Assembly: GCA_001942185.1 (NCBI GenBank)
Contig: MKJV01000077.1
Coordinates: 1-64,000 of the forward strand
DNA length: 64,000 bases
DNA from: Pseudonocardia sp. CNS-004
GTDB lineage: Bacteria > Actinomycetota > Actinomycetes > Mycobacteriales > Pseudonocardiaceae
Reading direction: 5' to 3'
The stretch's first letter is position 1. Every line of letters begins with the position of its first letter. The notes beneath the pieces are model-generated. The model made no database searches. It saw only the letters and a program-made list of their open reading frames with translations, and was not told the origin of the DNA. This document shows, piece by piece, positions 39,240 through 49,510 of the stretch. The translations under genes and the position numbers were made by a program.

Positions 39240-39962
39240 TCACTCCCCGATCACCTCGCTCAACACGCGGTCCACCTCGTCGAGCCGCGGAAGCACGCGT
39301 TCGCTGGGACCGCCGACGCTGATCCCCCCGATCTGGCGTCCGTCCACCCGGCACGGGCGGGCGACGGCGGTGACGGAGCTCAGGGTCTCCCCGCGGTTGA
39401 AGGCCCTGCCCTCCGCACGTACGACCGCGACCGTCGCGAGATCGGCCTCGGCGTCCCCCGACTCCTGGGCCAGGACGTAGCGGCGCAGCCGGTCCTCCGG
39501 CCACGTCGCGAGCAGCAGCTTGCCGATGCTCGTCGGCAGGAGGGGACGGCGGGACCGCAGCTCGGGGACGTAACGGACCGAGTGCTTCGACTGCGCGCAC
39601 GTCGTGTAGACGACGTACTCCCCCGCGAACAGGCCGAGCGTGACGGTCTCCCCGGTGAGGTCCCGGATCTTTTCGAGCCGGGGCTGCAGCATCTCGGTCA
39701 GCCCCAGCTCGCTCGGGCGCACCAGCTCCCCGAGCGAGTAGCCGATCGAGTAGCGGCCGTCGGACTCGACGAGGTACCCGACGGACACGAGCCCGCGGAT
39801 CAGCACGTGGGCCGACGAGCGCGGGGCGCCGAGCCGCTCGGAGATGTCGGCGAGCCGCAGCGCACCGGGGTCTGCCGAGACCATCTCGAGGATGCGCGCG
39901 GTGCGGGTGACGGTGCGGTGGTCGGACTGCCGGGCGCCCGCACCGGGCTCGGCGGCGCTCAC
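39240..39962 (-). CDS. IclR-family transcriptional regulator (inside the ten-gene operon)
   Basis: 240 residues, intact. Helix-turn-helix LADISERLGAPRSSAHVLIR, then the effector domain with LLPTSIGKLLLATWPEDRL and VARPCRVDGRQIGGISVGG. The GTG at 39962 overlaps the CoA-transferase stop by four bases. An autoregulatory role over the operon, possibly at the palindrome at 46103, is the simplest inference. Confidence 0.85.
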   Translation of the reverse strand: MSAAEPGAGARQSDHRTVTRTARILEMVSADPGALRLADISERLGAPRSSAHVLIRGLVSVGYLVESDGRYSIGYSLGELVRPSELGLTEMLQPRLEKIRDLTGETVTLGLFAGEYVVYTTCAQSKHSVRYVPELRSRRPLLPTSIGKLLLATWPEDRLRRYVLAQESGDAEADLATVAVVRAEGRAFNRGETLSSVTAVARPCRVDGRQIGGISVGGPSERVLPRLDEVDRVLSEVIGE

Positions 39963-41072
39963 CGCAGCTCGCTCGTGGTCCCACGGCCCTCGGCCGGGGT
40001 CCGGGAGAACCGGATCGGGAACCGGGCGTACCGCACCCGCCCGACCCCGGGCTGCTCCACCGAGCGGAAGAAGTCGACGTCGGCGAGGTGCGGGTCGTCG
40101 AACAGGTCCTCCACCCCGTGCATCGGCATCGCCGGGATCCCCTCGGGGACGAACGCGGACATCCACTGCTGCGTGGTCCTCGTGCGCAGGACGTCGGCGA
40201 GGAACGCGTAGAGCCCGTCGATGTTCTCGTTCCGCGCGCCGACGGTGGCGAACCGCGGGTCGGCCGCCAGGTCGGGCCGGTCGACGAGGGCGAAGAACCG
40301 CCGCCACTGCTCGTCGGTGTAGACGGTGACACCGACGACGCCATCCGCTGTGCGGTACGGCCTGCGGTGCTCGGCGGCGGTCCGGGCGTAGCCCGCCGGC
40401 CCGCGTGGCGGGTCGTAGACGTACCCGCCCTGCTGCTCGAACAGCGTGAACGCGGCCATGCACTCGAACATCGGCACCTCGACGGCCTGACCGCGCCCGG
40501 ACCGCTCCCGCTCGAACAGGGCGGCGATCACCGCGGAGAGGGCGAAGACGCCGGTCGTCTTGTCGGCGATCGGGGTGCGGACGTAGCCCGGCTCCCCGCC
40601 GTTGGTCTGGGCGGCCGCGAGGCCGGACGCGGCCTGGACGACGTCGTCGTACGCCGGCCGGTCGCGGTAGCGCCCCTCCTCCCCGTACCCGCGCACCGCG
40701 CAGTACACGAGCGCGGGGTTGCGCCCGCTCAGCTCGGCGTAACCGATGCGGAGCGACGCGACGGAGCGGGGTGTCCGGTTGTGGACGAAGACGTCGCAGT
40801 CGTCGACGAGCCGGAGGAACGCCTCGTGGTCGTGGTCGTCCTTGAGGTCGAGCCGGACGCTGCGCTTGCCCCGGTTGGCGTTCATGAACACCGGCCCGAC
40901 ACCCGTGCCGGTGGTGTCGCCGACCCAGCGGATGATGTCGCCGGTCAGGGGTTCGACCTTGACGACCTCGGCGCCCATCTGCGCCATCAGCTCCGTCGCG
41001 TACGGCACCATGAAGGTGGTCCCGAGCTCGACGACGCGCACCCCCGCCAGTGGGCCGCTCGGGTCGTTCGGG

Positions 41073-41080
<8 letters not shown>
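39959..41080 (-). CDS. Class III (CaiB/BaiF) CoA-transferase
   Basis: Intact 373 residues. The start GPLAGVRVVELGTTFMVPYA, NRGKRSVRLDLKDDHDH and the catalytic Asp in RPAYDDVVQAASGLAAAQ are family hallmarks. It moves CoA between carboxylic acids without ATP. Its presence in the operon implies that the imported compound or a product carries a free carboxylate that is degraded as a CoA thioester. ATG 41080 lies eight bases inside the ATPase gene's 3' end. Confidence 0.88.
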
Positions 41081-41851
<771 letters not shown>

Positions 41852-41855
<4 letters not shown>

Positions 41856-43529
41856 GAGGCCTCCTGCGCGGCCGCCGCGGAGGTGTCGACGACGGGGACG
41901 GCGTCCATCACGCCCGGGTGTACGGGTGGTGCACGTCGCGGTCCCGCAGCTGCGCCGGGGTGAGGCGCTCCACGATCTCCCCCTCCTTCATCACCAGGAT
42001 CCGGTCGCACAGCGCCTCGACGACGCCGAGATCGTGGGAGATGAACAGCATCGCGGTGCCCTGTTCCCGGTGGATCCGGCGGAACTGGCGCAGCACCTCG
42101 TGCTGCACCGTGACGTCGAGCGCGGTGGTCGGCTCGTCGGCCACGATCAGCTTCGGCGTCGTGACCAGCGTCGTGGCGATCATGCAGCGCTGCCGCATGC
42201 CACCGGAGAGCTTGTGCGGGTGCTGGCGCAGCCGGTGTGCCGGTTCGGTGATGTTCACCTGGTCCAGCGCCTCGGTGATGAGCTTCCGCGCCCGGCCCTT
42301 GCCCATGCCCAGGTGGGTGCGCAGCACTTCGGTGAGCTGCCCGCCCATGCGCAGCGACGGGTTGAAGGTGCTCCCGGGGTCCTGGTAGACGACCGAGATC
42401 TCCCGGCCGAGGCGGGCGCGGTCGGGCTGCCCCAGCATGTTCATGTCGCCCACGCGCAGCACCTCCGCCCGCACGTCGAGCTCCTCGGACACCAGCCCGG
42501 CCACCGACATGGCGGTGAGCGACTTCCCGGAGCCGGACTCGCCGACCAGCGCGACCACCTCACCGGGATCGATGGTCAGCGACACGCCCCGCACGAGCTC
42601 CGGCCCGCCCGGGACGCCGACCCGCAGGTCCTCGATGCGCACCAGCGCGCCGTCCCCGGCCGGGACGTCCGCCACGGCGGGAACGGACGGGCGGCGCACG
42701 GCCCGCCGGGCGGTGCGCGGGTTGGCGCGGGCGGCCAGCGCGTCCCCGAGCACCATCGCCGCCAGCCCGGTGAGCACGATCATGACCGACGGCCCGACCA
42801 CCGCCGTGGGCTGCGTGTAGATCTGCGTGAGGCTCTCGTTGAGCAGGAGCCCGAAGTCGTAGGTCGGGGACTGCACGCCCAGGCCGATGAACGACAGCGC
42901 CGACAGCTCCACCATGGACAGTGCGAACACGGTGGTGGCGAGGATCAGCAGCGGCTCGGCCATGTTCGGCAGCGTGTGCCGCACGGCGACGGCCCAGGCC
43001 GGCACGCCCAGCAGCCGGGCCGTGGTGACGTACTCGCTGGTGGAGATCTTGGCCGCGAGGTTCGCCGTCAGCCGCGCGAAGCTCGGGATGCCGGCGACGC
43101 CGATCGCCACGACGCTCGAGACCACGCCCGGGCGCAGGATGGCCGCGATGACGAGGGCGAAGACGAGGCTGGGGTAGCCACCGCGGTCTCCAGCAGCCGC
43201 AGGGCGACCCGGCGGACCCGCGGGCCGGACAGCCAGATCCCCACACCCACGACCATCCCGCCGACGACCGCGACGGCCGTGGTGCACGCGGTCATCAGCA
43301 GCGTGAGGCGGGTGGCGACCAGCGCCCGGGCCAGGTTGTCGCGCCCGAGGTTGTCGGTGCCCAGCCAGTGCTCCCCGCTGGGGCCCTGCCCGGCGTCGCC
43401 GGACAGCTGGGCGGCCGGGACGGCCAGCAGCATCGGCGCCACCACCGCCACGACGACGAGGAACAGGCCCAGCAGCAGGCCACCCGCCATCGACGGCGTC
43501 CAGAACGTCCTACGCTCGGGGCTACTCAT
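41852..43529 (-). CDS. Fused ABC permease/ATP-binding protein (OppC-OppD fusion), importer 3
   Basis: About 559 residues after repair. The OppC half has WLGTDNLGRDNLARALVATR, YVTTARLLGVPAWAVAVRH and SALSFIGLGVQSPTYDFG. The OppD half has [34 protein letters not shown] and ADEPTTALDVTVQHEV. Two breaks: near 43185 between the first and second helices, and near 41912, where one missing C would restore a tail ending VDTSAAAAQEAS and the stop at 41852. Same architecture as the importer 2 fusion, but clearly divergent in sequence. Confidence 0.87.
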
Positions 43530-44475
43530 GGTCGGCCTCGATCGAGCGGGGATCGATGATCGCCAGGATCACGTCGACCGCGATGATGATCAGCGTCGCC
43601 ATCAGCCCGAGCACGAGGATCGTGCCCCGGATGACCGGGTAGTCGCGGTCCAGGATGGCGTCGACGATGCCCTGGCCGAGCCCGGGCCACGCGAACACCG
43701 TCTCGATGACGACCGCGCCGCCCAGCTGCGAGGCCAGGATCAGCCCGGACAGCGTGAGCGTTGTCGTCACGACGTTCGGCAGCACGTACCGGCCGAACAG
43801 TCGCAATCTGCCGATCCGCCAGCCCCGCGCGGTGCGGATGTAGTCCTGGTCCAGCACGACCGCGGTCTCCCGGCGCACCACCCGCGACACCACGCAGGTG
43901 GGCAGGAAGGTGAGCGCCAGGGTGGGTAGCACCAGCGAGGAGAGGGTCGCGGCCCCGACCGCCGGGAACAGGCCGAGACCCACGGCGAACACCACGACGA
44001 GCAAGGTGGCCATCACGTACTGCGGCACCGAGTAGACCAGGCTCGTCACCACGTTGAAGAGGTGGTCGAGCCACGGACGGCGCCCACCGTGGGTGAGGAA
44101 GGCGACGAGCATGCCCACCGGCACCGAGATCAGCAGCACCAGCGCGATCGCGAACAGGGCCAGCTCCGCGGTGAACGGCAGCCGGGCCAGGATCACCGTC
44201 GCGACGTCCTGCCCGTTCGAGAACGACGTCCCCAGGTCCAGGGTCAGCAGCCCGCCGACGTAGTCCAGGAACTGGACGTACAGCGGCTGGTCCAGCCCGA
44301 GCTCCTGCCGGATCTTCGCGATCTCGGCGCCGCTGGCCTCCAGGCCCGCGACCGCCACCGCCGGGTCACCCGGGATCAGCGGGACGATCACGAAGGTCAC
44401 GGTGACCAGCACGGCGAACGACAGCAGCAGGCCGCCCAGCCGCCGGACACCGAACCGCAGCCATGTCGGGTCCAC
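43522..44475 (-). CDS. ABC transporter permease (OppB-type), importer 3
   Basis: Intact 317 residues with six helices. Features: RRLGGLLLSFAVLVTVTFVI, IPGDPAVAVAGLEASGAEI, GRYVLPNVVTTTLTLSGLIL and ILDRDYPVIRGTILVLG. Its 3' end overlaps the fusion gene by eight bases. Confidence 0.9.
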   Translation of the reverse strand: MDPTWLRFGVRRLGGLLLSFAVLVTVTFVIVPLIPGDPAVAVAGLEASGAEIAKIRQELGLDQPLYVQFLDYVGGLLTLDLGTSFSNGQDVATVILARLPFTAELALFAIALVLLISVPVGMLVAFLTHGGRRPWLDHLFNVVTSLVYSVPQYVMATLLVVVFAVGLGLFPAVGAATLSSLVLPTLALTFLPTCVVSRVVRRETAVVLDQDYIRTARGWRIGRLRLFGRYVLPNVVTTTLTLSGLILASQLGGAVVIETVFAWPGLGQGIVDAILDRDYPVIRGTILVLGLMATLIIIAVDVILAIIDPRSIEADHE

Positions 44476-44478
44476 CGA

Positions 44479-46082
44479 TCAGCCCTTGTCGTCGACGATC
44501 CGCATGGTGCTCACGTCGACCGCATTGTTGTACTCGTTGATCGTGAACCCGGGGCGGGCGATGGACTGCTCGGGGCTGTAGGACAGCGGCATCACGTGCG
44601 CCGCGCCGATCAGCTTCTCCTGGATCGTCTGGTAGACCCCGCACCGCGCCTGCTCGTCGGACTGCTGCATGGCCGTGTCGACCAGCGCCAGGATCTCCGC
44701 GTTGCGGTTGCCCGACCAGTTCGCCCCGCCGTCCTCGGTGGGCGGACCGACGATCGGCGAGAGCGCGCCGTACATCGTGCCGCCCGCGTTGATCGCGGGG
44801 AACACGGTGAGGTCCCACGCGCCGGGCTCCGATGCGCCGGTGGTCGACCACGTGGCGACGTCGACGTTGTTCAGCTCCACCGGCGCGCCGGCCTCCCGCA
44901 GCGCCTCGGCCACGTAGGTGTTCGCGGCACCCTGCGGCCCGATCACGTCCATCCCGAGGACCTTGATCGGCCGGGACTGGCCGCCCAGCACCGATCGGGC
45001 CGCCTCGACGTCCTGCGGGATGAGCACCGCCGGGTCGGTGTTGGCGCACGGGACCGCGGCGTGGCTGAACGTGACCGCCAGCTCGCCCAGCCCACCGGAG
45101 GCCGCGCTGTTGAGCGAGTCGCGGCTCAGCGCCTGCACCACCGCGCGGCGGGCGGCCTCGTCGGCGAAGACGCTGCCGGGACGCTCGTTGAACAGGACGT
45201 AGAGGGCGAGGTAGGGCAGCCGGTGGGTCGTGTAGCCCTCCTGGCCGTCGAAGCGGGTCATGTCCTCCGTGTTGATGTCGGCGATGTCCATGCCGCCGGT
45301 GAGCAGCGCGTTCGCCCGTGAGGAGTCATTGCCCACCACGTCCACCCGGACGGTCTGCGCGGGCGTGCCCTCGACCGGCGGCTCGTACTGCGGCCAGGCG
45401 GTGAAGCCGTCGCGCAACGTCAGCGTGTACGAGACACCGGGCGAGTTCTCGCTGAGCACGTAGGGGCCCGAGAACGCACCCTCCACCGCTCCGGTCCGCA
45501 GCCCATCCTGATCCGCGAGCCCCGCCGGGCACACGATGCCAGTGGCTTCGAGGCTCAGCCCCTGCAGCAGGTCCAGCCAGGGCTGCGCGAGGTCGATGGT
45601 CACCGTGTTCGCCTGGTCGTCGGCCGAGACGGTGGGCTGCCCCGGACCGAACACGATCTCCCGGAAGACGGAGACCTCGGCACTCGCCATCGCGTCGAGG
45701 GAGTTCTTGACCACCCCGGCCGTGATCGGCGTGCCGTCCGCGCACGTCGCGTCGTCGCGCAGCGTGAGCTTCGCCGAGGTCGGCGTGGTCTCCCACGACG
45801 TCGCCAACGCGGGCACGATCGTGTTGTCGGTGCCGCGGCGCACGAGCGTGTTGAACAGCAGACGCCCGACGGTGTAGTCGTCGCGGTTCTGCACCATCCA
45901 CGGCGTGAACGTCGTCGGGGCGGCGTTGATCGCGGTCCCTATCGTTGTGGTTCCGGCCCCGCCGCCCCGCCGGTCGTGCCGCCGGTGGTGCACGCGGAGA
46001 GTCCCGCGGCCACGCACGCCGCCAGGGCCAGCGTCCGACCCCTCGTCAGCACCCTGGTCGTTCGTCGATCGCGCAGCTGCAC
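44479..46082 (-). CDS. ABC transporter substrate-binding lipoprotein, family 5, importer 3
   Basis: First gene of the ten-gene operon. The signal peptide is only seen in a second frame: VQLRDRRTTRVLTRGRTLAL, then a lipobox LSAC about 32 residues in and a Thr/Gly linker. One base is missing near 45958. The body shows SBP5 features (SWETTPTSAKLTLRDDATCA, EAARRAVVQALSRDSLN, HAAVPCANTDPAVLIPQD). About 535 residues. GTG at 46082 is chosen because GGAGGAG lies six bases before it. Substrate unknown. Confidence 0.84.
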
Positions 46083-46102
46083 TGGCTCCTCCTCGCGTCC
46101 AT

Positions 46103-46120
46103 CGTCCATATATATGGACG
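46103..46120. promoter_or_regulatory. 18-bp perfect AT-centred palindrome before the ten-gene operon
   Basis: CGTCCATAT and its complement ATATGGACG form an exact palindrome 20 bases upstream of the binding-protein GTG. A further half copy, GCGTCCAT, lies at 46095-46102. The TATAT core is conspicuous in sequence of this GC content. Best read as a repressor operator, for which the IclR regulator inside the operon is the nearest candidate. Confidence 0.6.
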
Positions 46121-46392
46121 CGCCTCCATGGTTGCAGACACACTAGGAGTGGCCCAGCAGCGAGTCAACGGGTCCCGGACGGCCGGCCGAGGCGCTGACG
46201 AGCCCGAAACGATCCGGAAACGACGCGGAAAACCGACGTGGGCGGGCCTGTCTTCCTGGTCACGCAACGTGGTCAGGCACGGCCCGAGTTGCGTAGCGTC
46301 GAGACGTCGGACGACGGTCCGGCCGAGCACCACGACTCCCCGAAACGCGGGCGTCGCCCGCAGCGCGTGGTGCGCACCACCAGGAGTTCACC
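46121..46392. other. Gene-free interval
   Basis: About 270 bases between the ten-gene operon promoter and the small ORF at 46393. I see no supported gene, RNA or clear promoter here. Short G/C-poor stretches near 46200-46230 (CGAAACGATCCGGAAACGAC) suggest spacer DNA. Confidence 0.5.
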
Positions 46393-46629
46393 GTGTACCT
46401 CTCGCCGAATCTCGACCCGGCCGAAGTGGTGTGCAGCGTCGTGCCGCGCCGCCGCTACCACTGCCCGGACCTGCCCGCGCTCGACCGCCACATCGCGGCA
46501 CTGCGCCGCCAGGTCGCCGCCGAATCGAACTGCGTGCCGACGTGGAAGCAGCACATGCGCCACGACATCGACCGGCTCCTGGACCGGCGGCTCTACCTCA
46601 CCCAGGTCGCGGGGGCCCTGGCGGCGTGA
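46393..46629 (+). CDS. Small hypothetical protein, 78 residues
   Basis: GTG start with AGGAG seven bases ahead. The sequence VPRRRYHCPDLPALDRHIAA then KQHMRHDIDRLLDRRLYLTQ is hydrophilic, mostly helical, with three Cys and several His. Coding-like codon bias. I do not recognise a family. It converges on the UGSC gene, ending 37 bases from it. Confidence 0.5.
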   Translation: MYLSPNLDPAEVVCSVVPRRRYHCPDLPALDRHIAALRRQVAAESNCVPTWKQHMRHDIDRLLDRRLYLTQVAGALAA

Positions 46630-46665
46630 CGCGCCGGGGGCCGGCTGCCGTCGTGTGCAGCGCCC

Positions 46666-47183
46666 TCAGCCGGTCACGGCGGCCAGGATCTCCTCCAGAG
46701 CGCGCTCGGCCAGGGCTCGCATCTCCTCGTCCGTGCGGTCCTGGATCGGGTGCGGTACGTGCACGGCGGGCACGGCGGCGTAGCCGAGCGCCCGGGCCTG
46801 CGCCGCGCCGCCCTCGACGAACTCGCTGGACGCGACGTACACGGTCACCACGCCCTGACCTTCCAGGCAACGAGGTCGTGCACACTGCACGACGTGCACG
46901 AGCCTCAATCGGCGAGTGCCTCGATGACCACGTCGCACTCGGCGGCGATCTCCCGCCGCAGGTCCGGCGGCATCGGCTTGGTGTAGGTCGGCTTCGTGTA
47001 GCGGCGCACCGTCAGCCCGCGCTCGGCGAGCAGCTCCTGGAGCCGGTCCAGGAACACGTCGCCGCGCGGTTTGGAGATGTCGAGCAGCCCCACGCAGGCG
47101 CCGTCGAGCGACGGCGGGCGCGGCAGCGGCGCCCGCTCGGCCGGCGCTCGCTCGTCCGTCGGGTCCAGCAGGATCACCGCCAT
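46666..47183 (-). CDS. UGSC-family (seleno)protein with in-frame TGA (candidate Sec at residue 93)
   Basis: Starts MAVILLDPTDERAPAERAPL, then LLDISKPRGDVFLDRLQELL, YTKPTYTKPMPP and CDVVIEALAD. The next codon is TGA (46905-46907), followed in frame by GSCTSCSVHD, so the site reads U-G-S-C, the motif that names this family and where selenocysteine is known. One missing C near 46862 then shifts the frame; beyond it the protein continues GQGVVTVYVASSEFVEGGAA, VPAVHVPHPIQDRTDEEM and ends EEILAAVTG. Repaired length 172 residues including Sec. The ATG lies within the last ten bases of the thioredoxin-like gene. Thiol/selenol redox chemistry is expected; the reaction is unknown. Confidence 0.8.
46871..46907 (-). 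promoter_or_regulatory. SECIS-like hairpin beginning at the UGA codon
   Basis: On the coding strand the UGA itself starts a 37-base hairpin. UGAGG pairs with CCUCG (one U-G), one C bulges, then UCGUGCAC pairs perfectly with GUGCACGA around a ten-base loop that begins GU. Bacterial SECIS elements lie directly after the UGA, inside the coding region, and need G near the start of the apical loop. The stem has 13 pairs. Size and placement match. Confidence 0.6.
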
Positions 47184-48610
47184 CGGTCGACCTCCCTCGT
47201 CACCGGCTGGCTGCCGCGGGGCCCGCCGGCCCAGCCGCCGATCACCGTCGAGAACTTCCCGGCGCGCCACCGGCGTGCACCACCAGCAGCCCGCCGGGGC
47301 GGAACTTGGGGATCCGGCCGCCCTCCGGGCCCGGCGGCGTCCCTTCCTCGATGCCGCCCGCGCCCCGCTCGAGTTCGGAGGCATCGAGCAGCAGCGCGTC
47401 GGCGAGCTCGGCCTCGAACCGTGCCCGGTCCCAGCCCGCGGCGGCGAACACGCGGGCGTGCTCGGGGCAGACGACCAGCGTCGCGTCGAACCCCATCGCC
47501 GACTTCGGGTGGTAGACGCCGCGCAGGCCCGCGGCCAGCGAGCGCACCAGCGACCCGGGGGTGCGCGAGATCTGGTCGGCGATGTGCCGCGGCCCCTCGG
47601 CGGCGAACAGCGTGACCGCCGACGTGCCGGGCGCGAGTCCACGGCTCACCGACAGCGGCTCCCACGGCGAGCCTTCCTCGTCCTCGGCGAAGCGAACCCG
47701 ACCTTGCCGGGATGACCCAGCGTGGCGCGGTCGACCTCGCCGGGCCGGCCGCCGCCGACGTTGCGGATCAGCAACTGCAGCGCACGCCCGATGGTCGAGT
47801 TCGCCCGGTTGCCCTGGCCGAGCGCGTTGCCGCCGGCGTTCATCCCGATCTCCCGCGCGACCGGCCCGTTGACGATGATCGCGGGGCCCACGGCGTAGGT
47901 GGTGGCGAGCAGGCCGTGCGCGTTGAACTCCGTGGTGCACGCGGCCTCGACCGCGGCGAGCACGACGGGCAGGTACTCCGGGCGCAGCCGGCGAGCACCG
48001 CGTTCACCGCCACCTTCTCGACGGTGGCCTCAGCGAGGTTCGGCGGGACGACGGCGACCACCTCGTCCGGGGCGTGCGACGTGCCGTCCAGCATCCGCAG
48101 CACCCGCGCCGGGGTCGGCGGCACCACCGGGAGCCCGTCCGACCAGCCGCGCTCGTACGCGGCCTCGATCTCGTCCTCGAGCGCGAGCTCGAGCCGCCGG
48201 GAGCGCAGGGCCGCGCCGCGGGTGCGGACGAGCATCTCGTCGGCCAGCTCGGGATCGGCCGTGCGCGAGCCGCAGCCCGGCCGGTGGTCGGGCAGCCCCT
48301 CCCCCAGGCCGGTGACGCCCGTCAGCTCCTCCCAGGCGCCCCGCAGCCAGCCCTCGGTGCGGCCGACCTCGCCACCGTCGGCGAACCGCAGCAGGGTGGG
48401 CACGGTCCTGACGTCGAGCGCGAGGCTCACGTCCAGCGCGGTGTCGTCGCGGACGTCCGTGACCGACGCGGGGAACGCGGGATCGTCCTGCGAGTACACC
48501 CGCACGCCGTCGAGCCGGGCGAGCACCGGCTCGACCAGCCGGCACGTGGGGCAGTCCTGCTTGACGACGGCGACGAGACCGTCGCGCGGCAGGTCCGTCC
48601 CGGGCACCAC
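47174..48610 (-). CDS. Thioredoxin-like protein fused to a large conserved domain, frame-broken
   Basis: The N-terminal domain (GLVAVVKQDCPTCRLVEPVL, then DVRTVPTLLRFADGGEVGRT) is a thioredoxin fold with a CPTC active site. The long C-terminal region has LPVVPPTPARVLRMLDG, NLAEATVEKVAVNAVLAGC, TTYAVGPAIIVNGPVAREIG, NAGGNALGQGNRANSTIGRA and GHPGKVGF. I know this domain as a frequent neighbour of UGSC proteins but cannot name its function. Breaks near 47985, 47692 and 47265 are each repaired by one base. About 479 residues. Likely start is one of the GTGs at 48607/48610. It ends ten bases inside the UGSC gene. Confidence 0.72.
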
Positions 48611-48616
48611 GATTCG

Positions 48617-48623
48617 TAGACTA
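48617..48623. promoter_or_regulatory. Overlapping divergent -10 boxes
   Basis: The seven bases TAGACTA give a plus-strand -10 TAGACT (48617-48622) for kynA and a minus-strand -10 TAGTCT (48623-48618) for the thioredoxin-like gene. The minus-strand GTG at 48610 begins seven bases after its -10, consistent with a leaderless message. Neither -35 is clear. Confidence 0.4.
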
Positions 48624-48652
48624 ACCCGCGGAGCACGGCCGAGGGAGGTGCC

Positions 48653-49510
48653 ATGAACATCCGCCCGATCGAAGAGGGCGTCGTCCGGGAGTTCGGCGAC
48701 GTCGGAGAGCGGGTGAACCTCTCCTACGGCGCCTACCTGCACCTGGACGAGCTGCTGTCGACCCAGCACCCGGTGAGCAGGCCGGTGCACCACGACGAGC
48801 TGCTGTTCATCGTGCAGCACCAGACGTCCGAGCTGTGGTTCAAGCTGGTGCTCCACGAGCTGCGGGCGGTGCGCGACCGGCTGCGCGCCGACGAGCTGCG
48901 GCCCGCGCTCAAGGGGCTGGCCCGGGTCAAGCACATCCAGCGCCAGCTCACCGAGCAGTGGTCGGTGCTCGCGACGTTGACGCCGTCGGAGTACGCCGAG
49001 TTCCGCAGGTTCCTCGGCACCTCGTCGGGCTTCCAGTCCTACCAGTACCGGGCCGTCGAGTTCGTGCTCGGCAACAAGAACGCGGCGATGCTGGACGTGT
49101 TCGACCACGACGAGGACGCCAAGGCGCTGCTGCGCACGCTGCTCGACGAGCCGACCGTCTACGACGAGTTCCTGCACCACCTGCACCGGCACGGGCACGC
49201 GGTTCCCGACGCGATCCTGCAGCGCGACGTGACGCTGCCCCACAGCTTCACACCCGAACTGGTGCCGGTGTTCCGCCGCATCTACGAACACTCCCGCGCG
49301 CACTGGGAGGCCTACGAGACCTGCGAGGAACTGGTCGACCTCGAGGAGAACTTCCAGCTGTGGCGCTTCCGCCACCTCAAGACCGTGGAACGCACGATCG
49401 GGGCGGCGTGGGGCACCGGCGGGTCGAGCGGGGTGGGTTTCCTGCGCGCGGCGCTGGACCTGACGTTCTTCCCCGAGCTGTACGCCGTGCGGACCGAGAT
49501 CCAGGCATGA
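48653..49510 (+). CDS. kynA: Tryptophan 2,3-dioxygenase
   Basis: Intact 285-residue heme enzyme that opens the indole ring of L-tryptophan to N-formylkynurenine. Diagnostic motifs are LSYGAYLHLDELLSTQHPVS, LLFIVQHQTSELWFKLVLHE, SSGFQSYQYRAVEFVLGNKN and WGTGGSSGVGFLRAALD. ATG 48653 follows GGGAGG. It overlaps kynU by four bases. No kynurenine formamidase is in the window; the second step may be done elsewhere. Confidence 0.95.
   Translation: MNIRPIEEGVVREFGDVGERVNLSYGAYLHLDELLSTQHPVSRPVHHDELLFIVQHQTSELWFKLVLHELRAVRDRLRADELRPALKGLARVKHIQRQLTEQWSVLATLTPSEYAEFRRFLGTSSGFQSYQYRAVEFVLGNKNAAMLDVFDHDEDAKALLRTLLDEPTVYDEFLHHLHRHGHAVPDAILQRDVTLPHSFTPELVPVFRRIYEHSRAHWEAYETCEELVDLEENFQLWRFRHLKTVERTIGAAWGTGGSSGVGFLRAALDLTFFPELYAVRTEIQA

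Noticed and set aside
37153..40344. Single giant protein across the M19, flavoenzyme, IclR and CoA-transferase genes
   Set aside because: Only the M19 part makes sense in that frame; the rest are out-of-frame readings of separate genes.
46858..46866. Programmed frameshift in the UGSC gene, in addition to Sec recoding
   Set aside because: The break is a missing C in a short run, as in dozens of other genes here, with no slippery heptamer.
46905..46907. The UGSC TGA as a plain nonsense mutation
   Set aside because: It falls exactly on the family's U position, the frame continues into GSC, and a hairpin starts at the TGA; recoding explains more. Still listed with a refutation test.
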